Shown: positions 27,122 through 36,947 of the stretch, piece by piece | Layout: each line of letters starts with the position of its first letter | Position numbering within the stretch: the stretch's first letter is position 1 | Source of the DNA: Tolypothrix campylonemoides VB511288 | GTDB lineage: Bacteria > Cyanobacteriota > Cyanobacteriia > Cyanobacteriales > Nostocaceae | DNA length: 64,000 bases | Assembly (NCBI GenBank): GCA_000828075.3 | Contig: JXCB02000002.1 | Span: 375,605-439,604 of the forward strand | Direction: 5' to 3' | The notes under the pieces: model-generated | What the model was told of the DNA's origin: nothing | Seen by the model: the letters and a program-made list of their open reading frames with translations, nothing else | The model's database searches: none | Made by a program: the position numbers and the translations under genes

Positions 27122-27829
27122 ATGAAGGTGTTGAAAATAGCAAAAGCAAAGATAACTTGTGGAATTTGTGCATCTTTATTTTTGACTTTTGTTGCTACAC
27201 CTTTAGCTAGTGCTGCCAATAAAGCTGGTGATTATCGACAATTAGGGCTTTCATATCGGCAACAAGGGCGGTATCCTGAAGCTATAGCCGCAATGCAAAA
27301 ATCTGTAGAACTCGAACCCGAAAATATTATGGGACGAGTGAATTTAGGTTGGACATTGCATTTAGCAGGAAAGGAACAAGAAGCAGCACAATCTTTATGG
27401 CAAGCAATATATCAAAAGCCATTGTACGTCCCAGCTTACAATGCTTTGGGAATTGTTTATCTTGTTGATAGCAACTTAACAGCAGCGGTGCTGGTTCATA
27501 CTTGGGCAGCAATTCTCAAGCCTGATAATGAAATTGCTTATTTTAACTTAAGTTTAGCCTTGCATCGGTTACAAATTTATAACTTAGCTATAGCGACAGC
27601 TAACCGTGCCGCTACTCTGGAACCAAATAATCCTCATCCTTTGGTTGCTAGTGCGATCGCCTATTGGGATAATGGTGACAAAGATACCGCCCAAAAAGTT
27701 TATACCAAAGCTATAAACTTAGATTCCAGGTATAATAATAAAACTTTTTTAACTCATCTTAAGCAAGCTGCTTTTAACCAAGAGCAAATACAAAAAACAG
27801 AACAAATCTTGTCCAACAAAGCCAAATAG
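27122..27829 (+). CDS. Exported TPR-repeat protein
   Basis: A protein of 235 residues with a cleavable signal peptide (basic start MKVLKIAKAK, hydrophobic ITCGICASLFLTFVATPL, ASA cleavage site) and four or five tetratricopeptide repeats (YRQLGLSYRQQGRYPEAIAA, GRVNLGWTLHLAGKEQEAAQ, AYNALGIVYLVDSNLTAAV, AYFNLSLALHRLQIYNLAIA). The ATG at 27122 is chosen because AGGAG at 27111-27115 is correctly spaced from it and too close to the ATG at 27116. It is likely periplasmic or lumenal. Function unknown; proximity to ndhJ does not clearly indicate a role in NDH-1. Confidence 0.75.
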   Translation: MKVLKIAKAKITCGICASLFLTFVATPLASAANKAGDYRQLGLSYRQQGRYPEAIAAMQKSVELEPENIMGRVNLGWTLHLAGKEQEAAQSLWQAIYQKPLYVPAYNALGIVYLVDSNLTAAVLVHTWAAILKPDNEIAYFNLSLALHRLQIYNLAIATANRAATLEPNNPHPLVASAIAYWDNGDKDTAQKVYTKAINLDSRYNNKTFLTHLKQAAFNQEQIQKTEQILSNKAK

Positions 27830-27948
27830 TCTTTTATAAAAGGCTTATTCAAGGTATTTTAACCCACAGATTAATACAGAGAAGATATCTGTGTCCATCT
27901 GTGTGCATCTGTGTTTCCATTTAAAAAAAATTGACTTGTGTAACAAGT

Positions 27949-29556
27949 TTAATGAGCAACAGCACCACCCGTAGGCTTAACTTTTTTAAGAAAGAAAATA
28001 GCAATACCACTGAGTAATAAAGCAATGGCAATAAAGTAGAAACAATCGTTAAAAGCCATTACAAAAGCTTCACGGCGGACTATTTTATCAATGGCGGCTA
28101 TTGCTTGGTTTTGCGCTGTACTCAAATCTACTCCGCCTCGGTTTGCAAAATATTGCGTTAGTTGGTTAATTCTCTCTTGGGTTGCTGGACTATATATAGA
28201 TATTGATTCCCCTAATCTATTAGAGTGAAATTGTTCTCTATTGGTTAACAAAGTTGCTAATGCTGCAATTCCGATAGAACCGCCCATATTACGCATCATA
28301 TTAAATAAACCACTCGCCGAACCTGCTTCTTTCGGACTTAAACCAGCAGTTGCAATAGAAGTGAGTGGTACCATAATCAATGGTTGTCCCATTGCGCGAA
28401 CAAGTTGTGACCATCGTAATTGATCCAGCCCTGTTTGATAAGTCATTCCTGCGTTCATAAACGCACTCACGGCAAATAATGCCACACCCACAGCAACCAT
28501 GAAGCGCACATCAATGCGTTGCATCACTTTTGGAATAAAGGGAATAATAAACAATTGGGGAATTCCCGCCCAAATAAGTACTTCACCAATTTGCAGCGCA
28601 TTGTATCCTTGAATTTGGGCTAGATATAGCGGCAAAATATAAATGGAACCATATAACCCCACTCCTAAAGAAACATTTACAACACTTGCTAAACCAAAGT
28701 TACGATATCGTAAAAGCCGCAAATTAATAAATGGTTGCCTACGAGTTAATTCAATCCAGAAAAACAGCGCTATAAAAATTGCAGCTAATATACTTAAACG
28801 CACAATGAACGCTGAACCAAACCAATCTTTGCGGCTACCTTCTTCTAAAACAATTTGTAGAGAACCTAACCCAATTGCCATTGAAATAATTCCCCACCAA
28901 TCGCCTTGTTTTAGCAATTGCAATTGAGGTCGTTCTTGCTTAATTCCATACCACACGCCAGCAAGCATCAAAGCCCCTGGAAATACATTTATATAAAAGC
29001 TGTACTGCCAACTGAAGTTTTCTGTTAACCAGCCTCCTAATGTTGGACCAATTGATGGTGCAAAAACTGCTGTAATCGCAAATGCGGCTAGCCCAATTGC
29101 TTGCTTAGATGGAGGTAAAGTTGTTAGTACAACCGTCATGGCAGTAGGAATTAAAACTCCTCCTGTGATGCCTTGTAAAGCGCGGAAGATAATCATAGAA
29201 TTGAGATTCCACGACCATGCACAGCAGACAGAAAAAAAGATAAACAAGGCGGTGTTAACTAAAAGATACCGTCGCAGGGAAAACACCCGAGACAACCATC
29301 CTGTTAAGGGAATAACAACAATTTCCGCCACCAAATAAGCAGTGGAAATCCAAGAACCTTCTTCTAAAGTTGCCCCTAAAGACGCTTGAATATCTTGTAG
29401 AGAAGCGTTGGTTATTTGAATATCTAGCACCGCCATAAATGCGCCTAGCATACTCGCCAAAACGCCAATCCAGGTTCTCAGCGGGACTGGTTGATTGGAG
29501 GAAGATTGGTTAGAACCCTGATTGCCTTGGTTGCCAACTGCATTTGTATTAGCCAC
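27949..29556 (-). CDS. DHA2-family multidrug efflux permease (EmrB/QacA type)
   Basis: A 535-residue major facilitator with about 14 membrane helices. The EmrB-type signatures are visible: LDIQITNASLQDIQASLG in helix 1, EGSWISTAYLVAEIVVIPLTGWLSR, and the motif C stretch AVFAPSIGPTLGGWL of proton-driven drug exporters. DHA2 pumps usually work with a HlyD/EmrA adaptor, and one is encoded 2.6 kb upstream on the same strand (33706-32183). Between them lie an MFS_3-type exporter and an oppositely oriented Uma2 gene. Substrate unknown. Confidence 0.93.
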   Translation of the reverse strand: MANTNAVGNQGNQGSNQSSSNQPVPLRTWIGVLASMLGAFMAVLDIQITNASLQDIQASLGATLEEGSWISTAYLVAEIVVIPLTGWLSRVFSLRRYLLVNTALFIFFSVCCAWSWNLNSMIIFRALQGITGGVLIPTAMTVVLTTLPPSKQAIGLAAFAITAVFAPSIGPTLGGWLTENFSWQYSFYINVFPGALMLAGVWYGIKQERPQLQLLKQGDWWGIISMAIGLGSLQIVLEEGSRKDWFGSAFIVRLSILAAIFIALFFWIELTRRQPFINLRLLRYRNFGLASVVNVSLGVGLYGSIYILPLYLAQIQGYNALQIGEVLIWAGIPQLFIIPFIPKVMQRIDVRFMVAVGVALFAVSAFMNAGMTYQTGLDQLRWSQLVRAMGQPLIMVPLTSIATAGLSPKEAGSASGLFNMMRNMGGSIGIAALATLLTNREQFHSNRLGESISIYSPATQERINQLTQYFANRGGVDLSTAQNQAIAAIDKIVRREAFVMAFNDCFYFIAIALLLSGIAIFFLKKVKPTGGAVAH

Positions 29557-29685
29557 AGCAGTACTCCAAGTATTGAATGACAGATATGTTTGTATTTTTT
29601 ACCCTAACGCTAAAAGGGTATACGAAAGCATTTCGCCGGCAGGTAATATGTAAACTGAGAGTAGAAATCTCATTTGCTAATCGCT

Positions 29686-30468
29686 ATGACTGCCTCTTCA
29701 GAGACATTCTCAGAACTCCTACCAGATGCTGATAACTTGCTCACTGAGGACGAGACACCTGTGGACAATTTGGCTTCAGAGAAACTGCAACGCCTGCTAG
29801 TAGAGGTGTTGTACAGTAATAGGGATTTGATATACCCGGAAAGACAGTTTCTTGCAGCAGCCAATGTCGGGCTATACTACGCCGTACGGCAAAATCCGCT
29901 TGTACCAGATGTGTTTTTGAGTCTGGATGTACAGGTAGCAGAAGATTGGTGGCAAAAAAAGAATAGAGTTTATCTGACTTGGGAGTTTGGGAAACCGCCA
30001 GAAGTTGTGATTGAGATTGTCTCGAATCTTGTGGGTAATGAAGATGGTAGTAAGTTGAGAGATTATGCTAGAGCAGGGGTATTGTACTATGTCATTTTTG
30101 ACCCTTTGAATCAGTTAAAGCAAGGTGTGTTGCGACTGTATAAGTTACAGGGATGGTTGTATGTGCCAATTTCTGAAACTTGGATGGCAGAGGTAGGATT
30201 GGGATTGATACTGTGGGAAGGTAGCTATGAGGGTAAAGAGGAAGTTTGGTTACGCTGGTGCGATCGCCAGGGTAAAATTATTCCTACAGGTGCCGAACTT
30301 GCTCAACAAGAGCGTCAACGAGCTGAACAAGAACGCCAACGGGCTGAACAAGAACGCCAACGGGCTGAACAAGAAAAAGAAAAACGACAAAGACTTGTAG
30401 AGCGGTTACGTTCACTCAGTCCTGAACAACTGACGGAATTAGGAATCAGTTTAGCAGATTTAGAGTGA
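29686..30468 (+). CDS. Uma2 family protein with C-terminal coiled coil
   Basis: A 260-residue member of the Uma2/DUF820 family. The nuclease-fold part has LVPDVFLSLDVQ near residue 75 and PPEVVIEIVSNLVGNEDGSKLRDYARAGVLYYVIFDP near 105-140. The C-terminal part is a charged coiled coil in which the heptad AEQERQR is repeated three times (21-base DNA repeat, about 30297-30375), ending with the common cyanobacterial tail LRSLSPEQLTELGISLADLE. The ATG at 29686 is preferred over the upstream TTG. It is inserted against the direction of the flanking efflux genes. Confidence 0.85.
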   Translation: MTASSETFSELLPDADNLLTEDETPVDNLASEKLQRLLVEVLYSNRDLIYPERQFLAAANVGLYYAVRQNPLVPDVFLSLDVQVAEDWWQKKNRVYLTWEFGKPPEVVIEIVSNLVGNEDGSKLRDYARAGVLYYVIFDPLNQLKQGVLRLYKLQGWLYVPISETWMAEVGLGLILWEGSYEGKEEVWLRWCDRQGKIIPTGAELAQQERQRAEQERQRAEQERQRAEQEKEKRQRLVERLRSLSPEQLTELGISLADLE

Positions 30469-30537
30469 GGTATGAGTGAGAGGCGATCGCGAGGAATGAA
30501 AAGCCCGATACAGATATTTCCACTTACCTTTTACCTT

Positions 30538-31815
30538 TTAACGTTGTGCAGTTGTTAAGATACCTTTTTGCTCATAAATTACGAGTACCAATTTCCTTAA
30601 CGCAGGTAACTGTTTAGCAAAATAGATAGACCCTAAAATACAAGCAATACCATCAATAATTAAAGTGTAAGGAGCGCCGATTTTCTCCGCTAATGCACCT
30701 CCCACTAAATTACCAAAGGGTATCATTCCCAAAAATGACATTGTGTATAAGCTCATAATTCGTCCGCGCTTGTCCTCGTCAACAATTGTTTGTAAAACTG
30801 TGTTGCTACCAGCAATTTGGATAATTGTTCCGCAACCAACAAACAACATTGTCACCAAAGAAAGTGGAAGCAAGCGCGACAAGGCAAAGCCAATCAAACC
30901 TATTCCTAAAATTGCTGGACCCAAGACAATTAATTTTCCAAGTCCCACGACTGTTTGCCTCGTAGCTAGATAAATCCCACTAAATAGCGCTCCGACTCCC
31001 GACGCAGCCATCAAAAACCCTAGGGTGTCTGCACCGCCTTTGAGGATTTCTTCTGCAAAAACCGGAGCAAGGACGGTGTATTGCATTCCGAAAAAGCTGA
31101 CTAAAGCTGATAGTAATAACAGTGCTCGAATTGGTGCAAACCCAAAGGCATAAGTAAACCCTTCTTTGATTTGTTGCAAAGGATTGCCGTTAGTTACTGT
31201 AGTTTTCCAAGGTTTAAATTTCATCGCCAACAAAGCGATAATCACGGCAATGTAGCTTAAACCATCAATTAAAAAACAGTAAGCTGCACCGACTTGGGCA
31301 ATGAGTAAACCACCAATGGCAGGTCCAACTAACCGCGCCCCGTTGAACATAGTAGAGTTGATAGCAATGGCATTTGCTAAATCGTCTCTGTGTTCCACCA
31401 ACTCTGTCACAAATGCTTGTCGTGCTGGTGCATCAAAAGCATTGATAAATCCTTGAAACAAACTCAAGGCGATGATGTGCCATATCTGAATTACGCCTGT
31501 AAACGTCAGAAATGCTAGCGCCAATGACTGAACCATCGCCAGTATTTGCGTACCAATCAGAGTACGATGACGAGAGAAGCGATCCACAAATACCCCACCA
31601 AAGGGAGTCAAAAAAAAGCTAGGAACTTGACTGGTAAATCCCACAATCCCTAACATCAAGGGGTTGTTGGTTAAGTGATAAACTAGCCAAATCGTGGCAA
31701 GTTGGGTCATCCATGAACCAATAAGGGAAATGCCTTGTCCGGCAAAAAACAAACGGTAGTTTCTTGACCTGAGTGCTGGTAACAGTGCTCTCTTTCTAGT
31801 TGTTTGTGCGTTCAT
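30538..31815 (-). CDS. MFS_3-type exporter (EntS-like)
   Basis: A 425-residue 12-helix major facilitator of the MFS_3 group, which includes EntS and macrolide exporters. Typical features: RNYRLFFAGQGISLIGSWMTQLATIWLVYHLT at the start, GGVFVDRFSRHRTLI (motif A) and FVTELVEHRDDLANAIAINSTMFNGARLVGPAIGGLL (helix 5). Expected in the cytoplasmic membrane. It follows the HlyD gene by 367 bases on the same strand and probably belongs to the same efflux regulon. Confidence 0.92.
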   Translation of the reverse strand: MNAQTTRKRALLPALRSRNYRLFFAGQGISLIGSWMTQLATIWLVYHLTNNPLMLGIVGFTSQVPSFFLTPFGGVFVDRFSRHRTLIGTQILAMVQSLALAFLTFTGVIQIWHIIALSLFQGFINAFDAPARQAFVTELVEHRDDLANAIAINSTMFNGARLVGPAIGGLLIAQVGAAYCFLIDGLSYIAVIIALLAMKFKPWKTTVTNGNPLQQIKEGFTYAFGFAPIRALLLLSALVSFFGMQYTVLAPVFAEEILKGGADTLGFLMAASGVGALFSGIYLATRQTVVGLGKLIVLGPAILGIGLIGFALSRLLPLSLVTMLFVGCGTIIQIAGSNTVLQTIVDEDKRGRIMSLYTMSFLGMIPFGNLVGGALAEKIGAPYTLIIDGIACILGSIYFAKQLPALRKLVLVIYEQKGILTTAQR

Positions 31816-32182
31816 TAAAGCCTAAGTTTATACCTATCTCATATCCTTTCATAGATATCATTTGACTTCACAGCTAACCCCTCTCCACAGGCGGAGTGGG
31901 ATACCACTGCTTTTGGAAGAGGTTTTAGAGTTCAGTTAAGAAGAACGCAGAACACAGAACGCAGTAATCAGAATATCCCCGCTCATGAATCCGCGCTTAT
32001 TTAAGTGCGGAAAACTTTCTTTTTCTCCTTCATGATTTATCCGGGGGCGCGCCTACCAATACTCAAAGCCAGAACTCTTAATTTATCGTTTCTTGTAGCG
32101 CGTTTAATATTCTGACGAATGATTAGTAGCGGATGATTCTTTCTCGGTGAGATTTTTCCCGCCTGTACCCTATCCCCTCGTA
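31816..32182. other. Spacer between HlyD and MFS genes, with dispersed repeat
   Basis: 367 bases without a gene. The segment 31945-32115 is the second copy of the repeat at 13278-13440 in opposite orientation; it includes a small inverted repeat CCGC(G)CTTATTTAAGTGCGG. No promoter could be assigned. Confidence 0.5.
31945..32115 (+). repeat. Dispersed non-coding repeat, copy 2
   Basis: Collinear with the complement of 13278-13440 through blocks CAGAATATCCCC, CGGAAAACTTTCTT, GGGGGC, ACTCAA, AACTCTTAATT and GCGTTTAATATTCT. No coding potential is shared. Confidence 0.65.
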
Positions 32183-33706
32183 CTACTTAACTTGCACACT
32201 AACTTCGGCAGACATTCCAGGTGTAATCCGCGATTCGTACCCTTTGATGCTCTCAGAGTCAAAAACAATTTTTACAGGAACGCGTTGCACAATTTTGGTA
32301 AAGTTACCTGTGACGTTGTCCGGTGGTAAAAGCGCAAACTGTGCGCCGGAGGCTGGCGAAATGCTATCAACGCGACCCTTAAAGGTATGATGAGGAAAAG
32401 CATCAAGCTTAATCTCTACTTCTTCTCCTGGCTTCATGTCTTCCAACTGGGTTTCTTTGAAGTTGGCGACTAGCCAATAATCGTTATTGACAATTGCCAT
32501 CAAAGGTGTTCCTGCTTGTACCCGGTTGCCTACTTCCACTGTTTTCCGCCCTACCCGTCCAGCAGCAGGTGCGGTAATGTTGGTGTAAGATAGCTGCAAC
32601 TGTGCATCTTTCAACGATGCTTCTGATTGAGATATGGCTGCTTTTGCTGCTTCGTACTGGTTACGGTTGACGTTTGTTTGTTGTCCGCCAGCAGTTGCTT
32701 GTTGCAATCCACCTTTAGATGCTGCTAGTCTCGCTTGAGCACTCGTTACGCCTTCTTGTGCTTGTGCCAATCTTGACTGTGCTTGTTGCACTCCTACTGT
32801 TGCAGAGGCTAGGCGTGCTTGTGCTTGTTGCACTCCTTGTAAAGCCGCATTTCTTTGCGCTAAAGCCACATTATACGCTGCTGTGGCTGTCTCTAGCTGC
32901 TGGCGGGTAATTGCCCCTTGTTGAAACAGAGTGTTGTAACGGTTGTAATCTGCTTGCGCTCTTTGTAAATTGGCATTTGTTTGTGCTACCTGCGCTTGTG
33001 CTGCGGGAATTCCCGCTTCAGCTTCCCTAACAGCAGCTTGAGCCGCTGGGATACCTGCTTGCGCCTCTTTGACTGCTGCTTGCGCTGTGGCGATCGCAGC
33101 TATTGCGTTGCTCACTTCGCCTTGCGCCTGAGTTGTTTTACCACTGGTTGTTTGTGACGCTAGAGCAATATTGGCTTGTGCTGCTTGAGCTTGACGACGA
33201 GCATTTTGAAGCGCCGCTTCTGTTTGCTGCACTTTAACTTGATAGTCCCTTGGATCTAGCTTCACCAATAGCTGTCCCTGTTGCACTTGCTGGTTATCAT
33301 TCACCAACACTTGGCTTACAGTTCCCGGAATCCGGCTGCTGACTTGATGAAGGTGTCCTGCCACTTGGGCGTTGTCTGTCTCTTGATGAGTAGAAGCATA
33401 TTGCCACCACTGATAACCAAAACCTCCAGCAGCTACAGCACCCACGCCCAATCCTGCCAAAATTAAAGCAAGCGGTTTTCTCCGCTTTGGTGTTTGGGGC
33501 GGTTGGGGTTCGACTTGCTTGTTCTGTGTCTCGGGCTGAGTCTGTATATCATCTGGCGTTGTTTTCAGTGATACAGCTGTGTTTGTAGTCTTATTCCTTG
33601 TCAGAGCTTCTAAAGTCTCTAAGTCTTGAACGAGTTCTTTATCCAGAACTGCAGTTGTTTTATGTCCGTTACGTCCGTTCGAGTTCGTAGTGTTTATGCC
33701 TTCCAT
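32183..33706 (-). CDS. HlyD/EmrA-family membrane fusion protein
   Basis: A periplasmic adaptor of about 507 residues for a drug or secretion pump. From the ATG at 33706 (MEGINTTNSNG) it has an unusual 75-residue polar N-terminus, one membrane helix (RRKPLALILAGLGVGAVAAGG), the biotinyl-lipoyl half motif VSSRIPGTVSQVLVNDNQQVQQGQLLVKLD, a very long Ala/Gln-rich coiled coil with repeated AAQAxVxEAQAGIPAAQAAV units, then the second lipoyl half and barrel (ITAPAAGRVGRKTVEVGNRVQAG). The repeats in the hairpin point to repeat expansion. An upstream ATG at 33754 is possible but less likely. It should couple with the DHA2 permease. Confidence 0.92.
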   Translation of the reverse strand: MEGINTTNSNGRNGHKTTAVLDKELVQDLETLEALTRNKTTNTAVSLKTTPDDIQTQPETQNKQVEPQPPQTPKRRKPLALILAGLGVGAVAAGGFGYQWWQYASTHQETDNAQVAGHLHQVSSRIPGTVSQVLVNDNQQVQQGQLLVKLDPRDYQVKVQQTEAALQNARRQAQAAQANIALASQTTSGKTTQAQGEVSNAIAAIATAQAAVKEAQAGIPAAQAAVREAEAGIPAAQAQVAQTNANLQRAQADYNRYNTLFQQGAITRQQLETATAAYNVALAQRNAALQGVQQAQARLASATVGVQQAQSRLAQAQEGVTSAQARLAASKGGLQQATAGGQQTNVNRNQYEAAKAAISQSEASLKDAQLQLSYTNITAPAAGRVGRKTVEVGNRVQAGTPLMAIVNNDYWLVANFKETQLEDMKPGEEVEIKLDAFPHHTFKGRVDSISPASGAQFALLPPDNVTGNFTKIVQRVPVKIVFDSESIKGYESRITPGMSAEVSVQVK

Positions 33707-33887
33707 GATTGTTAAGTCCTCGGTATTGTTTTTGCTAAGTAAAAAACTTAGCACTCTAAATATTTGAATAAAGATATTTAGAAAAAAAGGTATTTAGAAA
33801 AAAAGAATTTATTTAATCGTTAATCATTTAGGATACGTACTATTTTTCCAAAAGACCCAACATAGCGCCTCACCCAACGAGGTAATT

Positions 33888-34355
33888 CTAGGATAAGTTA
33901 GTTATTGCCTTGGTTAGAAATTGGCAAAATTGTTCGCGTTCAGCGTAGGAAATACCGTGCATAGCTTGCTCGCGAATTTCTACGGCAATAGGTGGTAGGA
34001 CTGTTTCGAGTTCTCTTCCTGCATCTGTCAGCCAAATACGCCAGATGCGGCGATCGCGAGAGTCGCGTTCTCGACGAATCAAGCCTCTTTCTTCCATTCT
34101 ATCCAATACGCCAGTTAACGTCCCTCCCACCTGTTGGAGTTTTTCACCAATACTGGAAGTGGGTAAACCGTCTTCCTCCCACAAACAGCACAAAACCACC
34201 CAATGAAACGGGGTTAGTCCAAACGGGTCTAACCGCTCGGTAAACCTGCGAGCGAGGAGTTGTGAGAGTAGTTTGATCCGGTAGCCAACTCCGTATGGTG
34301 CGCGAACTTGCTGCCAAGACTCTAAATCTTGGGGCTTGTTGGGTTTAGAGACCAT
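33888..34355 (-). CDS. MarR family transcriptional regulator
   Basis: A 155-residue winged-helix repressor-like protein. Seen: dimer helix RIKLLSQLLARRFTERLDPFGLTPFHWVVLCCL, recognition helix PTSSIGEKLQQVGGTLTGVLDRMEERGLI, wing RRERDSRDRRIWRIWLTDAGRELE. It lies 182 bases upstream of and on the same strand as the HlyD gene, so it most likely represses the efflux genes and itself; the inducer is unknown. Confidence 0.92.
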   Translation of the reverse strand: MVSKPNKPQDLESWQQVRAPYGVGYRIKLLSQLLARRFTERLDPFGLTPFHWVVLCCLWEEDGLPTSSIGEKLQQVGGTLTGVLDRMEERGLIRRERDSRDRRIWRIWLTDAGRELETVLPPIAVEIREQAMHGISYAEREQFCQFLTKAITNLS

Positions 34356-34483
34356 CTCTTAAAAATTTAGCGTACGTAATATTAATATAGCACTATTTCA
34401 CCACTTGGCAAGGAGTCATTGCCACTTTAGGCGTGAAGTTACCTAAGCTGACAAATGCATATAACTAGTACCGCTGCGCGGAA

Positions 34484-34512
34484 GTCAAAAGTCAAAAGTC
34501 AAAAGTCAAAAG
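34484..34512. repeat. AAAAGTC heptanucleotide tandem repeat
   Basis: Four units of the heptamer AAAAGTC in tandem, the short tandemly repeated repetitive type typical of heterocystous cyanobacteria. The same heptamer occurs inside hypF at 61018-61067. Confidence 0.85.
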
Positions 34513-34587
34513 GGTGATTCTGTGGGCTTTTCGCTGCTTTTGAATGGTAGCTTTATTTCCGCCGTCGTGTACTAGCACATTTGGATA

Positions 34588-35514
34588 TTAGTTGCGTCCG
34601 TTGCGCTTATCGATCATGTCAGCCAACAGAGCAAACATTCCCAATTGAGTAGCCGCAACAAACAGAATGAGCGTGCGCTCCGTCAAATCGCGCCGAATAA
34701 AGATATCTTGATACAGTGTAATCAGAAAACCAAAGAAAAATAAACCAGCTACAGGCAAAAACACTCTTAAGGGAGCAAAATAAACGCCCGTCCGCAATAT
34801 AAGCTGTATAAAGCGCAATGTGTCTTGCAATGGCTTAATCTTACTTTTACCAACGCGGTGGTGATAGTCAATTGGTACGTAATGAACTATGTAATGATTG
34901 GTGAGCATCGCTAATGTAACCGTGGTAGTGAAGCTGAAGCTATCGGGTAGAATGTTGAGAAATTCCTCGACAACGCTTTTACGGAAGACTCTTAATCCAC
35001 TGTTTAAATCTGGAATACTTCTCATTGCAATCCATTCTGCAAAGCGTACCAGAAACCATTCGGGAATTTTACGGAGATTAGAGTAGTTTACTTTACTACC
35101 TATCCTAGCTCCAACAACCATATCAGCATTATTGGTTAGAGCCACTAATTCGGGGATACGCTCGTTTGGATAAGTGGCATCAGCATCAGTAATCGCAATT
35201 ATGGGATACTTAGCTTGACGAATTCCGGTTTTTAGAGCTGCGCCATATCCCCTATTTCTAACATGTTCAATGATACGAAGGTCAATGTACGAACGCAGGA
35301 TATCACCTGTGCCATCCGTGGAGCCATCATTAACCACAATAATTTCATACTCACAATTTGCTAACTCAAGGACATGACGTAAATTCTTTAGTGTTGCGGC
35401 AATGCTTTTCTCTTCGTTATACACAGGTATGACAAGCGAAAAAGCTGGACAAACAACTTTTTGAGCTTGAAAATTTAGTGAAGTTTCCATACGTGTTCGC
35501 GTGTCTTCCTGCAT
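34588..35514 (-). CDS. GT2 family glycosyltransferase with membrane anchor (DPM1/GtrB-like)
   Basis: A 308-residue inverting family 2 glycosyltransferase. The GT-A domain has FSLVIPVYNEEKSIAATL, VVNDGSTDGTGDIL, ADATYPNERIPEL (the DxD-type metal site) and LNSGLRVFRKSVVEEFL. Two C-terminal membrane helices (about 245-300) suggest that it charges polyprenyl phosphate with a sugar at the cytoplasmic face, which a GT-C enzyme then uses outside. Genes for a GT-C-like protein (broken, 35688-37866) and a GT39 enzyme follow close by, in keeping with such a pathway. Confidence 0.88.
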   Translation of the reverse strand: MQEDTRTRMETSLNFQAQKVVCPAFSLVIPVYNEEKSIAATLKNLRHVLELANCEYEIIVVNDGSTDGTGDILRSYIDLRIIEHVRNRGYGAALKTGIRQAKYPIIAITDADATYPNERIPELVALTNNADMVVGARIGSKVNYSNLRKIPEWFLVRFAEWIAMRSIPDLNSGLRVFRKSVVEEFLNILPDSFSFTTTVTLAMLTNHYIVHYVPIDYHHRVGKSKIKPLQDTLRFIQLILRTGVYFAPLRVFLPVAGLFFFGFLITLYQDIFIRRDLTERTLILFVAATQLGMFALLADMIDKRNGRN

Positions 35515-36947
35515 AATTTATTTTGTGAGTCTGTTTGCAAGCTTGACTCTATTTTATTGTAAGTTTTCTTATTTTAATTTTTATTAAATAAAAATCAATT
35601 AGTAAAACTAATTGAGAATTGATAATAGCTATTTTTCAGTTAGTTTCATATGAAAAAATCGTAGTTTTTCAAAATTAACAAGCAGCAATGTTAATCACAC
35701 GCCTACATCAATTTTTTGCAGCGCTGACTCTTAAAAAAACCAAACGGTATATAATTTTTTGGTTTACTTTAAGCATAACTGTAGCAACTATTTATGCGGT
35801 ACAAGCAATATTCCCAGCCTTAAAACATGAGTATGTCATTCAGGATGATGCACGACAGCATATTTTTTGGATGCAACGATTTGTAGACCCTGAGCTTTTT
35901 CCACAAGATTTCATTACTGATTATTTTCAATCGATTTCACCACCCGGATATAAAGCTTTTTATCAACTCCTAACCTTGGTAGGATTTCATCCGATTTTTT
36001 CGAGTAAAATTTTACCACTATTTTTAGGAGTAATGACAACTGTCTACTGTTTTGGTGTTTGTCTAGAAATATTGCCACTACCAGTAACAGGGTTTCTAGG
36101 CACGTTGCTCATGAATCAATGCTTGTGGCTAGCTGATGATTTGATTTCCGCAACATCCAGGGCTTTTTTATATCCATTATTTTTTGCTTTTATTTACTAT
36201 TATTTACGGCGATCGCTCTTACCATGGATGATATCTCTAGCACTTCTGGGACTTTTTTACCCAGGATTTGTATTGATATCTATTGGTATCTTGATTCTGC
36301 AATTTTTCAAGTTTGACAGAGGTTTTCCGCAATTTTCCCAACAACGCAGTGATTATGTATTTTGTGGACTGAGTCTTGCAGTGGGATTAGTCGTTCTCTT
36401 ACCTTATTCTTTAGAATCATCCCTATTTGGTTCCTTAATTTCCGTCAAACAAGCGAGAATTTTACCAGAGTTTTTGCCATCAGGAAGAATGAGCTTTTTT
36501 GAGGACGAGAATCCAACGAGGTTTTGGTTGAGTGGTAGCCGTTCTGGAATTAGGATGTCGTTTAATCCACCGATAGTCATTTTAGGATTATTTTTACCGC
36601 TGTTATTACGATTGAAATCTCGCTTTCCTTTGGCTAACGAAGTACGTAGTCATATTTCAGTATTGCTAAATTTGGTGTTCGTTTCATTATTTCTATTTTT
36701 TGTAGCTCATATTTTGCTTTTCAAATTGTATCTTCCCAGCCGCTTTACGGTACATAGTTTTAGGATTGTGTTTGCGTTAACCACAGCAGTAGTTCTGACA
36801 CTTATATTAAATGCAGTTTTAAAAAATAGCACTCAGCAAAAGCTTTTGATGAGTGCAACAGCCTTAATTGGGGGAATTATAGTTTTTTATCCTAATATAT
36901 TTTGGAAAAACGACTTTCCTAGGAATAGTTACATTGTTGGTCAATTT

